From Actinomycetes bacterium (GTDB taxonomy: Bacteria > Actinomycetota > Acidimicrobiia > Acidimicrobiales > Microtrichaceae): a stretch of 9,071 nucleotides of DNA. Shown piece by piece: positions 5,762-9,071 of this stretch. Within the stretch, counting starts at the first letter, position 1, and every line of letters begins with the position of its first letter. The notes under the pieces were generated by a model, which did not search any database, was not told the DNA's origin, and saw only the letters and a list, made by a program, of their open reading frames with translations. Made by a program: the position numbers and the translations under genes. The stretch lies in assembly GCA_023392475.1 (NCBI GenBank), contig JAEVZA010000215.1:1-9071 (forward strand). The letters are read 5' to 3'.

Positions 5762-5799
5762 TTTTCCGAGCCGTTGCCCTTGTGTGAACGCCCTGTGAA
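5762..5799. promoter_or_regulatory. candidate tandem GlnR operator (four boxes, 11-bp period)
   Basis: On the minus strand the order is TTCAC-n6-TTCAC-n6-GCAAC-n6-GAAAA, with each 5-mer starting exactly 11 bp after the previous one. The actinobacterial GlnR operator is a tandem of gTnAC and GaAAC boxes, also with 6-nt spacers and an 11-bp period. Box matches are 4/5, 2/5, 4/5 and 4/5. The site lies between two glutamine synthetase genes, one of which is followed directly by a GlnR-like gene. Spacing and context make this much stronger than base matches alone. Confidence 0.6.
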
Positions 5800-5949
5800 C
5801 TGGTCCGATCCGACTGGGCCGCACGACGCCGGGCCTGGTACCTACCCGTGGAGCCGACCCCCGCACGAGGGGCCGGCACGGGCCACCGACCCATCCGATC
5901 GCGACCCCCGGGAGGGACGCCCGGAGGTCGGTGCAAAGATGGAGCGGTC

Positions 5950-7281
5950 ATGGATCACCAGCAGGACTACGTGTTGCGCACCGTCGAGGAGCGCCGGGTC
6001 CGCCTCGTGCGGCTCTGGTTCACCGACGTGCTCGGGCAGCTGAAGTCGGTCGCGATCTCCCCGGTGGAGCTCGAGGCGGCCTTCGAGGAGGGCGTCCAGT
6101 TCGACGGCTCCGCGATCGACGGCTTCAGCCGCGTCCAGGAGAGCGACGTGCTCGCCTTCCCCGACCCGAACTCGTTCCAGCTGATGCCGGCCCGGGACGG
6201 CGAGGACCTGACGGCCCGCATCTTCTGCGACATCACGAACCTGGACGGCACGGCCTTCGAGGGCGACCCCCGGCAGGTGCTGAAGCGCAACCTCGCGGCC
6301 GCCGCCGACGAGGGCTTCACGTTCATGTGCGCCCCCGAGGTCGAGTTCTTCTACCTGGCCGACGACGACGCCGGGAACCCCCGGCCGCTCGACTCGGCGA
6401 GCTACTTCGACCTCACCACGTACGACGAGACCTCCGACATCCGCCGGCGCACCATCCAGCGGCTCGAGGGCACGGGCATCCCCGTCGAGTACTCGTTCCA
6501 CGAGGACGCGCCGTCGCAGCACGAGATCGACCTCCGCTACTCGGACGCCCTCGCGATGGCCGACAACGTGATGGCGCTGCGCATGATCGTGCGCGAGGTG
6601 GCCATGGCCTCCGGCGTGCACGCCACGTTCATGCCGAAGCCGATGGAGGGCGTGCAGGGCTCGGGCATGCACACGCACCTGTCGCTGTGGTCGGGCGACG
6701 ACAACGCGTTCTACGACGCGACCGACGAGTTCGGTCTCTCGAAGGTCGCCCGGGGGTTCATCGCCGGCCTGCTCCGCCACGCGCCCGAGGTCACGGCGGT
6801 CACGAACCAGCTCGTGAACTCCTACAAGCGCCTGGTCGCCGGGTTCGAGGCGCCGGTGCGCATCTCGTGGGCCCGCAACAACCGCTCCGCCCTGGTGCGG
6901 GTGCCGGTGCCGAAGAAGGGCAAGGAGGACCAGGGCACGCGGCTCGAGTACCGGGCGCTCGACCCGTCCTGCAACCCGTACCTCGCGTTCTCGGTCCTGC
7001 TGGCGGCCGGCCTCCGGGGCATCCGCGAGGGCTACGAGCTCCCCGAGGAGACCGCGGTCAACCTGTTCGAGCGCGACGAGGCCGACGGCCCCGACGACGG
7101 CGACGTGCTGCCGACGAACCTGTCGGCGGCGCTCGACCAGATGGAGGGCTCGGCGCTCGTGCACGAGGCCCTCGGCGAGCACATCTTCGAGTGGTTCCTC
7201 CGCAACAAGCGGGCCGAGTGGGGCGCCTACCGCACGCACGTCTCGAGCTTCGAGCTGCAGCGGTACCTGAGGACCTGGTAG
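5950..7281 (+). CDS. glnA2: glutamine synthetase type I, alpha subgroup (GlnA2-like)
   Basis: This 443-aa protein resembles mycobacterial GlnA2 from its first residues (MDHQQDYVLRTVEERRVRLV) through LWFTDVLGQLKSVAI. GSI motifs are complete: FDGSAIDGF (51-59), the metal-binding EVEFF (130-134), HEDAPSQHEID (184-194), FMPKP (227-231), GSGMHTHLSL (237-246), VNSYKRLVAGFEAP (289-302) and LDPSCNPYLA (337-346). It lacks the NLYDLP-type tyrosine segment used for adenylylation in GSI-beta. Arg61 and Glu300 match the Bacillus Arg62 and Glu304 that mediate glutamine feedback inhibition in GSI-alpha, so direct feedback is likely. The ATG at 5950 has GGAG 5 nt upstream. The gene is divergent from glnII and followed after 5 nt by the GlnR-like gene. 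Some actinobacterial glnA paralogues glutamylate polyamines or ethanolamine instead of ammonia; the close GlnA2 resemblance leaves the exact substrate open. Confidence 0.95.
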   Translation: MDHQQDYVLRTVEERRVRLVRLWFTDVLGQLKSVAISPVELEAAFEEGVQFDGSAIDGFSRVQESDVLAFPDPNSFQLMPARDGEDLTARIFCDITNLDGTAFEGDPRQVLKRNLAAAADEGFTFMCAPEVEFFYLADDDAGNPRPLDSASYFDLTTYDETSDIRRRTIQRLEGTGIPVEYSFHEDAPSQHEIDLRYSDALAMADNVMALRMIVREVAMASGVHATFMPKPMEGVQGSGMHTHLSLWSGDDNAFYDATDEFGLSKVARGFIAGLLRHAPEVTAVTNQLVNSYKRLVAGFEAPVRISWARNNRSALVRVPVPKKGKEDQGTRLEYRALDPSCNPYLAFSVLLAAGLRGIREGYELPEETAVNLFERDEADGPDDGDVLPTNLSAALDQMEGSALVHEALGEHIFEWFLRNKRAEWGAYRTHVSSFELQRYLRTW

Positions 7282-7286
7282 CCGTC

Positions 7287-7958
7287 GTGCAGCCGCTCCT
7301 CATCTGGCCCGACCCGGCACCGCCCGACCTCGTGCGCGTGCTCGACCTCGCCGGCCTGCCCTGGCAGGCGGTGAAGGACGAGTCCGAGGCGCGCGAGGGC
7401 GTGTGGGCGGGCGCGATCGTCGCCGCGGACGAGGCGCCCGACGGCGGCTTCGCGATGGCCCGGTCGCTGCGCCGCGGCGACCTCGCGGTCGCGCCGCTGC
7501 TGCTGCTCGTCCGCGGCACCCAGCTCGGCGACCTCGAGGGCCGCCACGACACGTTCGACGACTTCTGCGTCAGCCCCGCGCACCCGGCGGAGCTCGAGGC
7601 GCGGGTGCGGCACCTGCTGGCCGCCGAGTCGGGGCTCGACCTCGGTCCGGAGGTCGTGCAGTACGAGGCGCTCGTCCTGAACCTCGAGACGTACCAGGCC
7701 GCCATCGACGACAGCCCGCTCGACCTCACCTACATGGAGTACGAGCTGCTCAAGTTCCTCGCGTCGAACCCCGGGCGGGTCTTCACGCGGGAGATCCTGC
7801 TCAGCCGGGTCTGGGGCTACGAGTACTACGGCGGCGCGCGGACGGTCGACGTGCACATCCGGCGGCTGCGGGCGAAGCTCGGCGAGGAGCACGCCGGCAT
7901 GATCCAGACCGTGCGGTCCGTCGGCTACAAGTTCGGCGAGTCCCGGTGGGGGGCCTGA
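7287..7958 (+). CDS. glnR: GlnR-like OmpR-family orphan response regulator
   Basis: This 223-aa protein is a likely global nitrogen regulator. The receiver-like N-terminus (1-112) begins VQPLLIWPDPAPPDLVRVLD and is degenerate: the usual acidic pair after the first strand is missing, and one Asp (48, in AIVAADEAPD) sits near the phosphorylation position. The OmpR-type winged helix (about 123-216) is well conserved: LDLTYMEYELLKFLASNPG (145-163), RVFTREILLSRVWGYEY (164-180), then YGGARTVDVHIRRLRAKLG (181-199) with the recognition helix, and TVRSVGYKFGE at the end. Streptomyces GlnR has a very similar C-terminal half and an atypical unphosphorylated receiver. No histidine kinase is adjacent, as expected for GlnR. 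The GTG at 7287 starts 5 nt after the glnA2 stop, so the two are probably co-transcribed and coupled; the nearest GAGGA lies 13 nt upstream, inside glnA2. The 11-bp-spaced boxes upstream of the operon suggest autoregulation. PhoP- or MtrA-like regulators are the main alternatives, but the context favours GlnR. Confidence 0.85.
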   Translation: MQPLLIWPDPAPPDLVRVLDLAGLPWQAVKDESEAREGVWAGAIVAADEAPDGGFAMARSLRRGDLAVAPLLLLVRGTQLGDLEGRHDTFDDFCVSPAHPAELEARVRHLLAAESGLDLGPEVVQYEALVLNLETYQAAIDDSPLDLTYMEYELLKFLASNPGRVFTREILLSRVWGYEYYGGARTVDVHIRRLRAKLGEEHAGMIQTVRSVGYKFGESRWGA

Positions 7959-7973
7959 GCCGAGGGGCGTCGG

Positions 7974-8132
7974 TCAGACGTTCAGGTCGATCATCTCGCT
8001 GCCCTCGTTGAGGTACTCCCCCTCCTTGGTGAGGGAGTGCCCGAGCAGCACCGCGATCACGCCGCCGGTGATGATGAACGCCACCGGCAGCACGACGACC
8101 AGGGCGACGATGATGAGCAGCGGACCGATCAT
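7974..8132 (-). CDS. 52-aa single-span membrane protein, uncharacterised
   Basis: The minus strand encodes MIGPLLIIVALVVVLP and onward. A hydrophobic stretch at residues 3-30 (continuing VAFIITGGVIAVLLG) is followed by a polar tail SLTKEGEYLNEGSEMIDLNV. One transmembrane helix is clear. An ending like EGSE-IDLN recurs in small actinobacterial membrane proteins as I recall them, which I cannot verify here. The ATG at 8132 lies only 4 nt after the ridA stop, so translation is probably coupled to ridA; no separate ribosome site is visible. It converges on glnR with a 15-nt gap that holds no clear terminator. The clean hydrophobic-then-acidic pattern, a full start-to-stop frame and tight packing argue that this is a real gene despite its size. 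Function is unknown. Confidence 0.75.
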   Translation of the reverse strand: MIGPLLIIVALVVVLPVAFIITGGVIAVLLGHSLTKEGEYLNEGSEMIDLNV

Positions 8133-8136
8133 CGCG

Positions 8137-8484
8137 TCAGTCTGCCCCACACCAGACCCAGGCCTCCACCTCCACCCGGGCGCCGAGCGGGAGCGCGGCG
8201 ACCGCGACGGCGGAGCGGGCGGGCCGGTGCTCGCCGAAGTAGGCGCAGTACACGTCGTTCATCGCCGCGTAGTCGTCCATGTCGACGAGGAACACCGTGG
8301 TCTTCACGACCTGGTCGGCGCGGGTGCCGTGCTCGGCCAGCAGCGCGTCGAGGTTGGCGAGGGCCTGGCGGAGCTGGCCGGCGAGGTCGTCAGCCAGGCC
8401 GTCGGGCCCGAGCCCGATCTGGCCGGACACGACGAGCCAGTCACCGGCTCGGACGGCGGGGGTGTACGGACCTGCGGCGGGCAC
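8137..8484 (-). CDS. ridA: RidA/YjgF/YER057c/UK114-family enamine/imine deaminase
   Basis: This 115-aa protein has the family's normal length. RidA proteins are trimeric and hydrolyse reactive enamines and imines released by PLP enzymes such as threonine dehydratase; other members act in pathway-specific steps, for example in purine or pyrimidine breakdown. Visible motifs are GPYTPAVRAGDWLVVSGQIG (5-24), AGQLRQALANLDALLAEHG (35-53), VVKTTVFLVDMDDYAAMNDV (59-78) and the active-site segment PARSAVAVAALPLGARVEVE (88-107). Arg90 corresponds to the catalytic Arg105 of E. coli RidA, and a Glu in VEVEA matches Glu120. The start is a GTG with no ribosome site. Instead TAGGCT, a -10-like hexamer, lies exactly 6 nt upstream, suggesting a leaderless transcript in addition to read-through from the preceding gene, 9 nt away. 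Family is firm. A housekeeping versus pathway role is open; the neighbouring molybdenum-hydroxylase-like gene hints at catabolism. Confidence 0.93.
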   Translation of the reverse strand: MPAAGPYTPAVRAGDWLVVSGQIGLGPDGLADDLAGQLRQALANLDALLAEHGTRADQVVKTTVFLVDMDDYAAMNDVYCAYFGEHRPARSAVAVAALPLGARVEVEAWVWCGAD

Positions 8485-8490
8485 GGCGCC

Positions 8491-8496
8491 AGCCTA
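8491..8496 (-). promoter_or_regulatory. ridA: -10-like box TAGGCT for leaderless ridA, overlapping the upstream stop codon
   Basis: TAGGCT fits TAnnnT and is followed by 6 nt and then the GTG of ridA. Its first three bases are the TAG stop of the preceding gene. No good -35 is seen; a 16-bp palindrome occupies the adjacent upstream bases. Confidence 0.4.
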
Positions 8497-9071
8497 GAGG
8501 GGCCGACCGGTCGGCCACTCCGGGGGCAGGCCCTGGTGGCGCCAGACCGCCGCGGCGACGGCCGCGAACGCGGCGTCCGACACCCGGACCGGCTCGTCGC
8601 CGGCCGGGTCGACCACCACGTCGACCGGTGGCGTCCGCGAGGCGGCCAGCACCCCGAGCGAGCGGACGGTCAGGTCGTGGACGCCCCCGTCGGCGTCGAC
8701 GGCGAGCGACTCGGAGGTGACCCACGAGGCGGCCATGTGCGCGGCGCCGACGCAGTAGGAGCGGAGCACCACCTCGTCGAGCGGGTCGCCGGCGTCGACG
8801 CGGAGGCGGATGGTGCCGTCGTGCACCTCGGCCTCGGCCCAGCCGCCGTCGCGACCGGCGACGCGGACCCGATCGCCCTCGGTCGAGACCACCGGCCCGT
8901 CCGCGGCGGCCCCGGCGAGGAGGACGACCGCCTCGGCCCACCCCGCGGCGCGGGGCGTCGCCGACGTCGGCGGACCGGGCACGTCCACCTCCACCACGTC
9001 GAGGCCCGGTGCTGCCGCCCGGATCGCGTCGGCGACCCCGGGCGTGCGGACGACGTGGAGGGTCCCGGTGC
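8494..9071 (-). CDS. probable molybdenum hydroxylase (xanthine dehydrogenase/CoxL family) C-terminal part, cut by window edge
   Basis: The frame is open to the right edge, so only the last 191 residues are visible. A GTG at 8997 is not the start: coding-like sequence continues upstream of it (TGTLHVVRTPGVADAIRAAA) with no stop. Near the end, LRSYCVGAAHMAASWVTSES is followed by LAVDADGGVHDLTVRSLGVL, TPPVDVVV, GDEPVRVSDAAFAAVAAAVW and LPPEWPTGRPL. This order matches the end of large molybdopterin-binding subunits: a Gly/Ala helix, a variable 'DG' hairpin, a P-x-V strand, then the GEP motif with the catalytic Glu and a helix ending in an LPL-like tail. The Glu in GDEPV, 33 residues from the C-terminus, would be the catalytic one. 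Such enzymes hydroxylate purines, aldehydes, CO or aromatic heterocycles. The gene precedes ridA by 9 nt. The family call is inference from pattern; the substrate is unknown. Confidence 0.58.
   Translation of the reverse strand, partial: TGTLHVVRTPGVADAIRAAAPGLDVVEVDVPGPPTSATPRAAGWAEAVVLLAGAAADGPVVSTEGDRVRVAGRDGGWAEAEVHDGTIRLRVDAGDPLDEVVLRSYCVGAAHMAASWVTSESLAVDADGGVHDLTVRSLGVLAASRTPPVDVVVDPAGDEPVRVSDAAFAAVAAAVWRHQGLPPEWPTGRPL
8501..8516. promoter_or_regulatory. perfect 16-bp palindrome upstream of ridA
   Basis: GGCCGACCGGTCGGCC is an exact palindrome within the last codons of the upstream gene. It lies 4 bp upstream of the TAGGCT box, between the expected -35 and -10. A repressor dimer bound here would block ridA transcription. 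It also forms part of the reading frame (residues encoding WPTGRP), so coding constraint and high GC could explain some of it. Confidence 0.4.

Larger units (their letters stand above)
5647..5949. promoter_or_regulatory. 303-bp divergent glnII / glnA2-glnR regulatory region
   Basis: No gene is supported here. The region holds, from left to right, the glnII ribosome site (GAAGGA, 5662-5657 on the minus strand), an inverted repeat around a weak -10-like hexamer for glnII (5693-5725), four 11-bp-spaced GlnR-like boxes (5762-5799), a possible glnA2 -10 TACCTA preceded by TGG (5839-5844), and the glnA2 ribosome site GGAG (5941-5944), 5 nt before the ATG. Promoter elements other than the boxes match consensus poorly, as expected for activator-dependent promoters. 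Confidence 0.6.

Noticed and set aside
5647..5949. A riboswitch such as a glutamine-sensing RNA in the glutamine synthetase intergenic region
   Set aside because: I see no conserved aptamer-like stems. Known glutamine riboswitches occur mainly in cyanobacteria and marine metagenomes, and the protein-binding boxes explain the region better.
5842..7239. A 465-codon minus-strand frame opposite glnA2
   Set aside because: Antisense shadow of a clear glutamine synthetase; His/Arg/Val-rich composition with no domain.
8494..8997. GTG at 8997 as the start of the gene before ridA
   Set aside because: The same frame continues without a stop to the window edge with coding-like sequence, so the GTG is internal.
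1..9071. CRISPR array, insertion sequence, tRNA/rRNA gene or phage remnant
   Set aside because: No regularly spaced repeats, transposase motifs, terminal inverted repeats or RNA gene sequences were seen; gene content and composition look like native chromosome throughout.

Overview
This is a GC-rich (roughly 70% or more) bacterial chromosome segment. GTG starts, apparently leaderless genes, an actinobacterial-type GlnR, a GlnA2-like glutamine synthetase and a type II glutamine synthetase all point to an actinomycete. My best guess is a deep-branching lineage such as Acidimicrobiia, but that placement is inference. I see no mobile elements, CRISPR array, rRNA or tRNA.

Left part (1-1550, all minus strand). 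A P-loop ATPase of the ParA/MinD/CpaE type is cut by the left edge. Upstream of it lies a complete 312-aa sigma-70 factor. The roughly 290-bp leader of the sigma gene holds a motif resembling FliA/WhiG/SigD promoters and, directly beside it, a perfect 12-bp palindrome.

Middle left (1548-4500). An uncharacterised helical protein, possibly ferritin-like, is divergent from a MarR regulator. Their shared intergenic region carries repeats. The MarR gene converges on nadE (glutamine-dependent NAD+ synthetase), and the two stop codons lie inside one 17-nt palindrome.

Nitrogen module (4555-7958). glnII (GSII) is divergent from glnA2-glnR. GSII is followed by a perfect 13-bp hairpin. The 303-bp intergenic region contains four 5-mers at exact 11-bp spacing, which resembles the tandem GlnR operator of actinomycetes. 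The regulator gene starts 5 nt after the glnA2 stop. This looks like a self-contained, autoregulated ammonium-assimilation locus, with GlnR controlling two non-homologous-type glutamine synthetases. It is the most coherent system in the window.

Right part (7974-9071, minus strand). The C-terminal end of a probable molybdenum hydroxylase, a RidA-family deaminase and a 52-aa single-span membrane protein are tightly packed, with gaps of 9 and 4 nt. The stop codon of the first gene also forms the first bases of a TAGGCT -10-like box placed for leaderless ridA transcription, next to a perfect 16-bp palindrome.

None of this is clearly a wholly new system. The best leads are the GlnR-type operator, the FliA-like promoter of the sigma gene and the 16-bp palindrome before ridA.
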